From the NCBI RefSeq assembly GCF_964355755.1, contig NC_092671.1:40069304-40133303 (forward strand): a DNA stretch of 64,000 bases, in the 5' to 3' direction. Origin of the DNA: Antedon mediterranea. Lineage: Eukaryota > Echinodermata > Crinoidea > Comatulida > Antedonidae. Of the stretch, positions 1-10,855 are shown piece after piece; position 1 is the stretch's first letter; the number at the start of each line of letters is the position of its first letter. The position numbers and the translations under genes were made by a program. Under the pieces are notes generated by a model. The model had not been told where the DNA came from. It saw only the letters and a program-made list of their open reading frames with translations, and did not search any database.

Positions 1-130
1 GTAAAAATAATAGTAAATGATGTACGAGTTAAATTGGCAGAATATTTTCATGAAAGATTGACTTCTGAATAAATATAAATAAATGAACAAAAAAACTAAA
101 ATTAAAAAATAAATATTTCAAACTTCTTAC

Positions 131-3100
131 TGGATGGAGAACAGTTCCGAGGAAGTTCTGATTTGAAGTGCCCTCTAGGATGATAGAAACTTCTCGTTGT
201 AGAAGGCGCGATTCGGTGAAATACTTAGCTTCAGCTGAGAAAGGTTCTGGTACATCTTTGTCATCTATTCTTTTGATCATTGGTGCCTTCAGGAATTAAA
301 CAAGAATTCTTAGTTCATGCTCAATACACTGGCTTATGTCTTTGAAATCTCATTGCCTTGGCTAATTACTTTAATTAATAATTTTTAAACATAAGAAACA
401 CCTTGCGCATAGTACAAAATCATTTTTTTGTATTCTCTTGGCTAAAATGAAATCATTAAGCATTTTTTATAATTATATATTACCTTAACACCGGACAGCA
501 TGACAGTGACATAATGAAATGACGGAAGTAAAAACGCCCTCACAGTGCAACCATCTCGCACATGCTCAATAATAGCTGAAAAATATAAAGGATACCATGC
601 CAGTTTAGAAATATAATAATAATAGAACATTGATTTTCGTTAAAAACGATTCCTAAATGAAGAATTATGAACAACATTTCAATTTTTAACTAAATTATGC
701 AAATTCAAGATTAACACACCTTTGATTTGATTTTGACGATGAGAATCAACAAAATGAAGTGGATTTTCTATGACCCAGGTCACATTTCTAACCGCATCAG
801 GATCTTGTTCTTTTGCCCATCGACCCTTCCCAGCAGCCTTTGCTGCTTCTTCCATATCAATCAAGTGAATTTGATCACTGTGAAGTAAATAATGAAATAT
901 ATAATATAAACGAATCAAACGAAAGTCAATGGGATTTGTTTAGGATACTGTAATTAAATTATAATATTTATTTCATAGTATATAAGTACAGTTATTATTA
1001 TTTTATATATAATATTTTAATTATTATTAAAAGATAATTATTTTCTTACTCGCTTGGTTTGATTCCACCACGCCTGACTTCTACTAGACCCTCTGCTACA
1101 CAAGACTCAGTCACATTCTCAGCATTTGGTCCTAAAATTACAAACAAATGATTACATCACTGGTAAACAAAGTTTATTAAGCTCTGTGTACACTATCAAA
1201 CTTTATGTGACAAAAAGTGCGATGTGCTCATATATGGTAGTGATATGCCCAAATATGGTAGTGATATGACATCATGTCTATATATGGGCAAATTTTTTTT
1301 TCACATAAAGTTTGATAGAGTAGACAGAGTTTAAGACTGATTAAAAGATTATACAGCAAATTACAAAGAAATCAAACACCAATTGGTCCAGTCTAAGAAA
1401 GTAAAGCCAGGCTAAAATAGTCACTGGTTATATACAATGTAAAGTAAAGATCAGTTAACACTTAAATCTGATTATGTCAGGGGTTAATATAACAATGAAT
1501 TACAACATATTGCTATGGTAACAAACCTTTGCCAAGATAAATGCACCCATAAGCACGACCAGATCCTGGTGCAGTGTATTCTATGGAAAAACTCACTTCT
1601 TTTCCAATTAATTTCTTACGTAGGAACTCCCTTGCTTGCCATGCATATGGCTACGGAAATAGAAAATGAGTTAAATTAATTCAACTTTATTTCAGACAAA
1701 TTGTACATATGAAACATATGGACAGGAAGTGTACTATTACATAACATAATATTGTAATACTTTCTAGTAGAAAACAATCACATATGGGAAAGAGATAATT
1801 GATAAGTTAGTGATAGCTGTTATCTTAACATATGTCAATCTTCTCAATATACATAAATTGTGATGAACATAGAATTGTTTGTTCATCACATTTATGTTAA
1901 TGTATATTGAGTAGATTATTGGATGTGTCCGATTAATGATGATGATAAAATATCAGATCTGGTTGTTCTAAATTTGTTTTCAAATCTTGCATTTAATTTT
2001 TGTATATAATTATAAGATTTTTTAAAAAACACTAACAGTAACACTACATTCTGGTTTGTAAATCACACTGCTAGCTATGTTTACAATCCTCCTAATACTT
2101 CTATGTATCCTTACCTCATCCTTAGTTTCCTGTGAATCTTTAATATTAGGATTGGCTCTTCTTGCTAGTTTTGGTGCGGTCACATTTGATAAACAAAGTT
2201 GTTTCTCTGGTGGTGGGCCACCCTTAGGCTGACCTCTGATGATGACTGCATCCCCAGATAAAACCTAATAAAGAACACAAGATTTAAGTAATTAGTCGTA
2301 GGTTTGTTTTATAAATTAACCAAAAAAATTAATTAAATATTATTATGTTTATATTCATTCATTTTTTATTTTGGAATACATGATTACATAATATATTCAT
2401 ATAGCAAAAAAAGCTTAATCTAAGAAATCATTGTACAGATAAAAAAAAAGAATTGAGGTTGTACAGTCCAGTTTATTATGATTCAGTAGTATTAACTGTT
2501 GGGAGGGAATACATATGAATAAATAAATTTAGTCTTATGATATAAAATGTTATTAAATAAATTATCGGTGATAATGCTAAATTTTAATTGGACAATATTT
2601 TTTTTTTTAATTCTTCAACATAATCATGAGTTAAACAACAGAATTTAAGTTATTTCTGATCGACAGAATTTACCATTATTGGCATGTTTTTTGGTGCACA
2701 GGGTGAGTTACTTCTTACTATAGTTTAGTAATTATTTAGTAATTAATAGGCCTAGTCCAGATAAATATAGACTAAGGGCCTACCTACATACCTGAGTCCT
2801 GACTGACTCAAAAGTCTCATGACAGACTATTCTATTAGTATTACTAGGCCTACTATTACTAACTTTAAATATTCACTTTATCTTTATAAACTTTATTTTA
2901 TTGTAAAAACATTTAAAAAAAAATATATTACACGTATAAGTACTGACTGAATATAATTAAAGGACAGACTTTTAATTATTCATAAAATAAAACACTTGAA
3001 ATAATAAAACGTTTTCAATTTGCTTGAGTTACAGTTAGGCCGGTGTATCCGCCTTTAAAATCCTTGTGACGTGGACAGCTGGCATTAACCGGCTGGTTCG

Positions 3101-3330
3101 TCTCTTCCTCTCACTACGTTTTTATCGCACAGCTGGCTGCTTTACGAATTGTACTTTTTAGATTGTGCAAAAAAATGTTATTATAAACGCCTTATTAAAG
3201 ATATGGCCCTGCTTTGTTCACATATTAAACCATGCATCTATAACGCAACTGACAAGAAAGTTTTAAAATGAAATAATGATTTATTTACCGATTTCACGAC
3301 ACCAGTCTTCAAAGACGTTTGGTTTGCCAT
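131..3330 (-). CDS. SND1: SND1 (Tudor-SN / p100), 5' part, exons 1-7
   Basis: Staphylococcal-nuclease-domain protein of RNA-silencing, splicing and stress-granule complexes, also described as a nuclease for inosine-containing RNA and miRNA. Coding exons read on the minus strand: 3289-3330, 2115-2264, 1527-1650, 1050-1131, 720-877, 484-575, 131-286. They total 804 nt (268 codons) with every junction in frame; the gene continues past position 1. Family landmarks visible in the translation: [69 protein letters not shown]. These cover SN-like domain 1 and most of SN-like domain 2; the later SN-like domains and the Tudor domain lie outside. The start is the ATG at 3330, which opens exon 1 ([14 protein letters not shown]) and sits where vertebrate SND1 has a short variable N-terminus. 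It is divergent from TMEM216. Intron 3 carries a foldback MITE and intron 2 carries a hairpin. The identity is secure; the exact start is likely. Confidence 0.93.
1179..1333. mobile_element. Foldback MITE family A, copy 1
   Basis: Family ends AAGCTCTGTCTACACTATCA and the inverted TGATAGTGTAGACAGAGCTT, with internal ATATGGTAGTGATATG and GTGATGTGCCCATATATGG. This copy is complete, with GTGTACACTATCAAACT at the left and GATAGAGTAGACAGAG at the right. It is in SND1 intron 3. Confidence 0.8.
1842..1912. repeat. Imperfect hairpin in SND1 intron 2
   Basis: CTCAATATACAT...GTGATGAACA pairs with TGTTCATCAC...ATGTATATTGAG; the right arm carries a 4-base insertion (TTAA region). Possible small MITE. Confidence 0.55.
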
Positions 3331-3534
3331 CTTTCCACGTTGGTAAAAAAGGCAGAAATAGGTCATGTGACACCGGTTTTCATTTATAGAGGTCGCTATT
3401 TAGTCCGCACGCTCGAGGTTCCAAGACAACAAAAACAACTGAATGTGCGACAATATGATGCACGGATATTATTAGTTTTTAATCTAAAATATTACCTTAT
3501 TAAATGAAAAAATATTTCAGATTTTATCATTCAG
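3331..3534. promoter_or_regulatory. Compact bidirectional promoter region, SND1 / TMEM216
   Basis: The start codons of SND1 (minus) and TMEM216 (plus) are only 204 bp apart, so both 5' UTRs and a shared promoter must lie in or near this segment. No TATA box at a convincing spacing was recognised. The bidirectional use is inferred from spacing alone. Confidence 0.55.
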
Positions 3535-5380
3535 ATGGCTTCAAATAATGTTATAGGGAATAGAGGTATGTTTGGTTTGCTAAATAAGGCCTATAATACA
3601 GTAGTAAACATGTCATCTATTCTAGGCCTCTAAAAACTGGCTGAAGTCTCGAGTCGAGGCCTAGGCATACACTGTATATTCACGTCTATACAGTCTAGCT
3701 AGGCCTAGTCCTACAGTAGTCCTAACCTAGTTGTTAATGAACTAACACATTTTTTTTTTATTTAGGGAAGAAAACACAGATTGTATCCTTTTTTAATAAA
3801 TTTAATTATTAAATTAATAACCATTAACGTATTGAGTTGTTTATCTTTTAAGTTTTATATGTTATGTTTTTTTTTATTCTTTATTTTATTTATGGCCCCA
3901 ACCAAGGCCAAATATTTTACATCTCCCAGCTAGGCCTAATAATATTTAATAGTGATAAAATAAGGCTAATATGAATAACTTTAGGCTAAATAGACAGGTT
4001 CAATAAATACAGTACATGTCATAAATAATAAATGATGTTTAAGACAACTTAACTCAAATCATATTACAGCTTTCTTCATTACCTTTGCAAATACTTTTGT
4101 ATTTTAATGGTTGGTATTTTGCATTCTTTTGGATTTGCGAAATTCTTATATTTGCATATAAAGGTACGTATGTTTTTAATAAATTAATAAATAAAAATGA
4201 TTGAGTAGTGTAGTAATTTAGATTTAGAATACACTGTATTAAAGAGAAACTAACTACCGGTAGGCCTATTATAATATTGTTCGAGTTTGTAACAAACAAG
4301 ATTTATCTTTCAAATCATCATCATCTCTTCTCTCAATACATCAAAACCTCTATTCAATATTTTTAGTTGCAAACATACTGTAGGCCTGTTCCAATTTTTG
4401 TATCAAATTAATGTTATAGTCTATATTTTAACAACAGTTTGTTTTTATTACTTGTTCTGTAGGCACCGTACTTCCTTACCCTGGTTCAAACTTAGCAGGC
4501 GAAATTGTTTTATTATTTACATTGTTAGCTGTTGAAACAGTCAGAATTTTTATTGGTAAGCAAAGCAAAACTATTAATACAGTTTTAATTCAATTTGAAA
4601 CATTTGTTTTCTCCCAATTGGTTTAAAACTCTGTCTACACTATCAAACTAGTTTGACAAAAAAAAAGTGTGATGTGCCCAAATATGGTAGTGATATGCCC
4701 AAATATGGTAGTGATATGACATCATTGTGTAAATATATGGGCACATCACATTTTTTGTCACATAAAGATAATGTAGGCAGAGCTTAAAAACTGGAAAAAA
4801 TTTGACAATTACCTCATAAATTTAAGTCTACAATGTCTGTTTATAGTATTCATATTCACTGTATGTATTTAAATTATTATATTTTAGGAAAGAAGGGTAA
4901 TTTAACAGAGAAGCTACCGCATCTTGGTGTATCAGTGGCGTTATGCGTACCAGTCATCTTTGTTTATGTGTATTACCTTGTATGGCAAACATACGTGCTA
5001 CGTGTTGAGGTCATTTTAAATGTCATTCAACTTATATTCCTTGCATTTGAATTCATCTTTAGCCTCATAGCTATTATTACATTTGCAAGGTAAGTTAATC
5101 GAGTGAAAAATCTTTATAAATGTTCAAAAATGAGAATAGCATTTGACTGCTTATATGTATGAATATTTGTCTACACTATCAAACTTTATGTGACAACAAA
5201 ATGTGATGTGCCCATATATGGACATGATGATGTCATATCACTACCATATTGGGCACATCAAAACTAGTTATTAGTCTAGATAGTGTACACAGAGCTTAAT
5301 GTTTTCCTTGTATAAGGACCATTAAACAAAATACTTTAATAATGTGTTACTTTTCTTTCAGAGCTGAGTCTTATCGATGA
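3535..5380 (+). CDS. TMEM216: TMEM216, tetraspan transmembrane protein of the ciliary transition zone
   Basis: Member of the TMEM17/TMEM216 family; in vertebrates part of the MKS/Tectonic complex that gates the ciliary transition zone. Coding exons: 3535-3565, 3766-3782, 4070-4163, 4463-4555, 4888-5089, 5362-5380, total 456 nt, 151 aa (human is about 145 aa). Recognisable segments: RGKKTQILSSLPLQ followed by LYFNGWYFAFFW (TM1), VLPYPGSNLAGEIVLLF (loop and TM2), GKKGNLTEKLPHLGVSVALC (loop and TM3), YYLVWQTYVLRVEVILN then an aromatic-rich TM4, ending in ITFARAESYR. Four hydrophobic segments are present, as expected. Exon 2 is only 17 nt and is needed to join the N-terminus in frame. The start ATG at 3535 is the first in exon 1 and gives an N-terminus comparable to the human protein. 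Introns 4 and 5 carry foldback MITEs. Confidence 0.93.
4625..4787. mobile_element. Foldback MITE family A, copy 2
   Basis: Complete copy with two tandem AAATATGGTAGTGATATG modules; in TMEM216 intron 4. Confidence 0.8.
5168..5299. mobile_element. Foldback MITE family A, copy 3
   Basis: Copy whose inner part is in the opposite orientation to copies 1-2 (CCATATATGGACATGATGAT precedes CACTACCATATTGGGC); in TMEM216 intron 5. Confidence 0.75.
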
Positions 5381-5620
5381 GAATTTCTGCCTGAAATCAT
5401 TGAATCCTGAAGACTAGTGACATAGTGTTGACAAAGACTTAAATGTTCACAAAACAAATTGATGAATGAAAACAATTTTTTGGGAAAATCAATCTCCTAT
5501 ATGCAGTAGTAGATATATGACACTGAAGAAATACTCACAACCAATGCCTTGTTGTAGTGTAGGTCTGATTGTAGTGCAATAATGTGAACCCATTGGAAAA
5601 GGCTCTTTACAGATTGTATA

Positions 5621-5740
5621 AAGCTCTGTCTACTGTACACTATCAAACATGTGAGCAAAACATGTGATGTGCCCATATGGACATGATGATGGCATATCAC
5701 AATCATATTTGGTCACATCACACTTTTTTTGTCAAACTAT
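5621..5740. mobile_element. Foldback MITE family A, copy 4 (right-truncated)
   Basis: Starts AAGCTCTGTCTACTGTACAC and ends in TTTTTTTGTCAAACT without the outer right terminus; in the TMEM216 3' flank. Confidence 0.7.
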
Positions 5741-5863
5741 TAATGTTAATATTCTTATTACCGTAATTCAAATATTATCTGTTATTCATCAGTAATCTTC
5801 TGTTCCATAAATTAATGAACAAACTAGATGTTTGAAGAAGGTTTTAAATCTTTTGTGAATAGC

Positions 5864-5869
5864 AATAAA
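5864..5869 (+). terminator. Candidate poly(A) signal of TMEM216
   Basis: AATAAA hexamer 484 nt after the TMEM216 stop codon, the first canonical hexamer noticed on this strand. Others occur near 6074 and 6087, so the 3' UTR could be longer. Part of the intervening UTR would then be MITE-derived (copy at 5621-5740). Confidence 0.4.
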
Positions 5870-6384
5870 TGAATGAAAGTGAATTGAACAAGTGATTACA
5901 TATGTGCATGGCTTCTGAAATTAGTGCCATAATATTCTTCAATCTCAGCACATACTCACTAGTTGTAAATAATATGTACATTGCAGTTTACACACTATTT
6001 ATATGTATTACAATTTTGTTTTTTTTTATCACGAATGACTTGAAATGAATAATAATAATTTTACTACTGTACAATAAATAGAACATTGAATAATAAATTT
6101 CTTTTTGAAATATTTTAATAATCATATTTACAGTTATTATTAATTACATATGATATAATCCGACAATAGGTGAGACAATAAGTGAGACAATATAACAACA
6201 TTGATGTACAGTGTGTGATGTAATGACAATGTAGAATGACGTCACTATAACTGATGCCTTTCCCTGGTTTTAATGAAGTCTATGAGCAATAATAATAATT
6301 AAACAATTGTATTGAGCCAGTTTAAACAAATTATTAAAGGCGCATTGTATCGAATTTTGCTGTACTACTGGCGGAAGAAATACT

Positions 6385-6547
6385 AAAGCTGTCTACACTA
6401 TCAAACTAGTTTTACAAAAATAGTGTGATGTGCCCAAATATGGTAGTGATATGCCCAAATATGGTAGTGATATGATATCATCATGTCCATATATGAGCAC
6501 ATCACATTTTCTTGTCACATTGAGTTTGATAGTGTACACAGAGCTTT
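6385..6547. mobile_element. Foldback MITE family A, copy 5
   Basis: Complete copy; TA-AAGCT at the left and GAGCTT-TA at the right support a TA target. Confidence 0.8.
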
Positions 6548-7127
6548 AGAATATTTGTATGACGCCAACTTCCACTACTGTGTAATATAAACATAGTGAC
6601 AACAGAAATAAGAATCACCTGAACAAAATACCGTCAACAAATCTGCGATTTTGTCTTATTATTTTAAAAGGGTATTTGGTTGTGGCTCAATCAAGCGTGT
6701 TTTTGGCACATTATTATTATTCTACCCATGTGGTCTATTTCTTTTATATAGGACTAGTGTAAAAATGTGTTGTTTAGTATCGCACAGTACATTACAGTTC
6801 AATGTTAGTCAAAAGGAAAATTACTGAAAGAAACGGCAATTATGTGGTTATCAATGGCTGGATATTAATGGAGATACAAATAAAATAAGCAAAAACCTAT
6901 AAATCCAAACGATAAAGTTAAACAGCCAAAAAGAAATTGCAGTATGATGTTTTTTTATACATCTATTATTATTGTGTTGCTCTGTAAAACAGTTTTCTGT
7001 GTACGTCATGCCTACATCACGTCTGTATGCGTCTTCTACATACATTATCGGCAGAGGATACGTGATTTTAAATGCTGTAACATTAATTTATCTCTTCTGA
7101 ATAGACCGTATGTCGTTTTCTATACCT

Positions 7128-8891
7128 TTAAATTGTTCTTACAGCACCTGTAAGGCATTCTTTATTCTCCAAACTTCTAGTATCATCCTCTCCGGTATCT
7201 GTTACGTCACCTAACAAGTTCGGATCATAATGCGAATTATATTCACAGTTTTCATCAGTTGCATTAGTTTTTATGTTCTCACTTTCATTGTCATTGAACA
7301 CGTCTTCCGAATCAGTAAGTTGCTGAAGTTCTTCAAGTTCGTCGCCTTTTCGTTTAAGTTCGCACTCATTCTCTACGTCATTTCCACTACTATTGTCAGG
7401 ATTTATATTGTTATCTGTATTTATCTCCTCAACTTTTAAGCTAGTATCGTCCGATGATAAACATGAATTATCAGATAACGTACGAATATCGTGATCTGTA
7501 TCATTGGCGATTTTTTCAACCGATTTCCTGTCATTTGTTGCTGATGACTCTTCTATAGATCCAGTCGATTTAGATCTAGTTTTTTTACTTCGTGTCTTCG
7601 ATTCTTGTTTGGAGTGGCTTTCTTGAGACTTTACGGATTTTAAATCCATTAATACGCCATCTAAAGAAAGGTTGTTTACGTCATTTTTACATTTGTTGAC
7701 AATATTGGACTCCTTATCATTATCGCGTCTTGACAGCCCTCTTGCAAGATGACCTTTTTTCTCCTGCAGGCGCTTCGTCTTTTCTTCCTCTCGAAACAGC
7801 TTTACTTCTGAGAAGAACCATTCTTTTGACATTATTGAAAGTGGTGGTGATTTGATACGCTCAGGTTTAGAGATGAATTTTGTCCCAGGTTTCTTCGGAC
7901 AGTCCGGATTAAAATAGTTGGCTTGTTTACCTTCTATCAGAGATAGTTCGCCCTTCGTCATATAGTGAATCAACTGAACAGATTCCGTTTCTAATACCTC
8001 AGTTGGTACGGGTAAATTTGGTTTAACGTACGTATAATTTGGAAGTTTACCGTTTCCTTTTCTGCGCTGGTCTTGGAGACGCGCTACGAGTTCAACAGCA
8101 ATGTTGTATTCCGCTGGTGATGGTTTAGTCTGCTGGTGAGAGTGTGCCAACGTTTGATGCACTGCTGCCATTCGTTCGTGTGCTACAACGTGTATTTTAG
8201 GTGTATTCACTGGTTTTGTCCCTCTAAACGGTATATCTGGAGGGCGTCTTAATACTCCTTGGTGACGTTCAATACAAAATAGGTTTAGCTCCTCATTAAT
8301 ACAAAACTTTCGATTTTGTTCATTTGAGTGGTGAAAAGGTTGTTCGAATCCTGGGTAACTCCTTGATAAATTACTTTGTTTATATCGTCCTGTAGCCCCA
8401 CTTTCAAATGGTAGACCGTATGGACCAATTGAAAACCTATCACAAGATATTGGTACAGAATACGTACTATATGGACGACAGACACGTTCGTTATTTCGTT
8501 TTTGTATTCTAGCGTTTATGTTGTTCGCAGTGATCAGTTTTCTTCCTTTAAGTGGCACAAATGACATATACTGGTCAAAGTTTATGACGGGCCGACGGAG
8601 AAACCGCCGACTAATCTGTTGTTTTTGGTTGTGGCCCTGCTGGGTTGCTGGAGTCGTTGTTCTGCCAAATGACAAATACCGATTACATCTATCATTCAAA
8701 CTACTAATGCTGCTAGTGCTTTCTCCAGATTTACATCTCTTGTTTTCGCTGATATCCAGACTTTCAGAAAGGACTACTGAACTGCTTGGTCTCCATTCGC
8801 CTTCAGTTCTCACAAAATAAGTCCTATTTGTAGAATCGTCAACGACATGTTGAGTATTATCAGTCATTCGCGGCGATTCACAATTATCCAT
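7128..8891 (-). CDS. Unrecognised 587-aa intronless protein
   Basis: I do not recognise this protein. One uninterrupted frame starts at an ATG (MDNCESPRMTDN) and has 587 codons plus stop, very long for AT-rich DNA where most open frames here stay under 100 codons, so it is probably real. Residues about 90-300 are basic with Arg/Tyr/Pro-rich stretches (for example SRRFLRRPVINFDQYMSFVP, and GPYGLPFESG). A central segment near residues 295-385 looks most constrained (YTYVKPNLPVP, MTKGELSLIEGKQANYFNPD, SKEWFFSEVKLF) and leads into a charged helix (FREEEKTKRLQEKKGHLARG). The C-terminal third is low complexity, rich in Ser/Asp/Glu/Asn, and likely disordered. No signal peptide, membrane segment or catalytic motif was seen. 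A GTGCT/GTAAGA string near the 3' end could be a splice donor, so the last residues are less certain. It could be a lineage-specific protein or a fast-evolving orthologue I cannot place. Confidence 0.7.
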   Translation of the reverse strand: MDNCESPRMTDNTQHVVDDSTNRTYFVRTEGEWRPSSSVVLSESLDISENKRCKSGESTSSISSLNDRCNRYLSFGRTTTPATQQGHNQKQQISRRFLRRPVINFDQYMSFVPLKGRKLITANNINARIQKRNNERVCRPYSTYSVPISCDRFSIGPYGLPFESGATGRYKQSNLSRSYPGFEQPFHHSNEQNRKFCINEELNLFCIERHQGVLRRPPDIPFRGTKPVNTPKIHVVAHERMAAVHQTLAHSHQQTKPSPAEYNIAVELVARLQDQRRKGNGKLPNYTYVKPNLPVPTEVLETESVQLIHYMTKGELSLIEGKQANYFNPDCPKKPGTKFISKPERIKSPPLSIMSKEWFFSEVKLFREEEKTKRLQEKKGHLARGLSRRDNDKESNIVNKCKNDVNNLSLDGVLMDLKSVKSQESHSKQESKTRSKKTRSKSTGSIEESSATNDRKSVEKIANDTDHDIRTLSDNSCLSSDDTSLKVEEINTDNNINPDNSSGNDVENECELKRKGDELEELQQLTDSEDVFNDNESENIKTNATDENCEYNSHYDPNLLGDVTDTGEDDTRSLENKECLTGAVRTI

Positions 8892-9599
8892 AGTGATAAT
8901 TCAGTAGCGTCTCTGGCAACGGCATTACATTCTCAGAAATAATCGTTTAAGCAGAGTAACTTAAGTTCGTTACCCTATTATTCCTCTGGTTCCTATCATT
9001 ACACATAATTATTGTAATCAGTCTGTATTCTAGAATTCACTTATAACAGAATGCTTAACACCACTGAACAAAAAACCCAATGTCATTGTAGTCTGTTAAT
9101 ATTTAATGTCGGAAGACCCAAGTAGTAGATAAAGAATAAAGCATTTAGCATAACAATTGCCTTGTTCTGTTGCGTACCATGGTAGTCAATGTGATTGTTT
9201 GTAATCTGTCTGAAGAACACACGCGATGTAGTGCAATCGTACGTCACACTTCAGCTTAGCCTATTTTTGTTTTCCTTTCTAAATTTGAATTCAATACAGT
9301 ATTTTTGTTTTAAAATAATGTAAATATACACAAGAGTGACGGGTCCAAGATTTTGAAGAAACCACCACCACGTACAACTTATTCTTTGTATTATGTGTAT
9401 AGCAAATTTTCTGCGATAACATTTTAGATAGGCTATTACTACTGTAGCCTACACACATAATTTTTTACTTTACTTGTTTAATTTGATGTGATGGGCCTTA
9501 TGTACTGATTTTCAGCAGTTTATATCAAAGCAACATAACAGATTTTACGGGTTATATTTTCATCGTTGTAAGCAATCAGGCAATACAACAAGCAATTTA

Positions 9600-9832
9600 A
9601 AAGATAACTTGAGACGTTTTATATTTTATTCTTTTTATAGTATTTTAATATTTATACTGTTCATAATGTTTTATTCATAGCATATTTTCTTATATATTAT
9701 CTTATCCATTGTATAGTATTGTATGTTTTTAACTGTTGTTATTTTTTATTGTAATTTCAACCTTGGAAGGCAAATTTCATTTACTGTGTATTTGACAATA
9801 AATTTGAACTTGAACTTGAACTTGAACTTGAA
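9600..9832 (+). repeat. Probable retroposon 3' end with TTGAAC-type tail
   Basis: The stretch ends in AATAAATTTGAACTTGAACT with about four tandem TTGAAC-type units, preceded by ACCTTGGAAGGCAAATTT. Short microsatellite tails of this kind are typical of CR1/L2-type LINEs and SINEs that borrow their ends. Only the 3' part is recognisable; the left boundary is a guess. Confidence 0.4.
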
Positions 9833-10671
9833 TTCGCGTTTGGCTATATCATTCGAATTTTAACAAAGATATTCAAATAATAACAACACAAAATTAGGTT
9901 CAATCTCATCCTATTTATTTGTTATGAAGAGAGCATCTGTCACTGAAAACAATAATAATATAATGAAATCAAATAAATTCATGTTTTACAATAATTCTTA
10001 CAAATACACAGGTTTTAAACATTGAAAGGTTTGTGCTATATATACAAATCTGTCGCCCAAACATATTATAAACAAAATACATTTTAAGTCATCAACATAC
10101 CAAACATACATGTATATTGTAATAACGGTATTTCCCAATAAGAAAATCGAACTTAAATTTTATTTAAATATGTTTCAAGAATGGGAGTTAAGTTATCACA
10201 CAAGACTAAAGAAATATGTTATAGTAATTTACATTAAAAAAATCACCTGTATATTATTTACATGTACATCCACTTAAAGCATCGCATCCTAGCAATGCTA
10301 TCAATTTACACTTATGTTAGCATTAACATTATGAAACACAAAATATTTACAATTTTGTGTGGTGTGAAAATACATTTAGCAAACTGGAGTGCTCTCTCAA
10401 ATTAATATAATTATACCTAGAAATTAAAGGTAATATTTTAATAAAGAAACTTCATTTTTTTTTGACAACTAAAAATATTTTCTGTATCACTTGCCTTTTC
10501 TTTTATCATACATACAGATTTTATCGTTGTCGTCAGTATATGAATGAGCACAGATAATCTACAATTCATTCAGTACACACAAACCAGAATAGTAAGTTTA
10601 CAATCAAGAAATGTTCATCCCATCATTAGAATAGTCCATAGTATTAATAACAGTATTATTTTAGTCTACCT

Positions 10672-10793
10672 TAAGCTCTCTCTACGCTATCAAACGTGCC
10701 CAAATATGGTAGTGGTATGACATCATCATGTCCATATATGGGTACATCACATTGTTTTTGTCACAAAAAGTTTGATAGTGTAGACAGAGCTTT
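10672..10793. mobile_element. Foldback MITE family A, copy 6
   Basis: Copy with an internal deletion near the left arm; just downstream of the INCENP stop codon. Confidence 0.75.
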
Positions 10794-10855
10794 ACACAAT
10801 TTGCATTCATCAATATTATTAATAATAAAGATAATGTAACATCAATGGATGACAA

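Larger units (their letters stand above)
5381..7127. other. Gene-free interval: TMEM216 3' UTR and MITEs
   Basis: No coding exon was recognised. The segment holds the TMEM216 3' UTR and two foldback MITE copies (5621-5740 and 6385-6547). The short open frames at 5497-5706 and 6851-7153 show no family resemblance and overlap AT-rich or MITE sequence. Confidence 0.6.
8892..10855. other. Intergenic interval with a retroposon tail and INCENP 3' UTR
   Basis: No coding sequence was recognised. The left part should hold the promoter and 5' UTR of the 587-aa gene. The middle has a retroposon-like 3' tail (about 9600-9832). The right part should be the INCENP 3' UTR; candidate minus-strand poly(A) hexamers (TTTATT on the plus strand) occur near 10159 and 9911. 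One MITE copy sits at 10672-10793. Confidence 0.5.
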
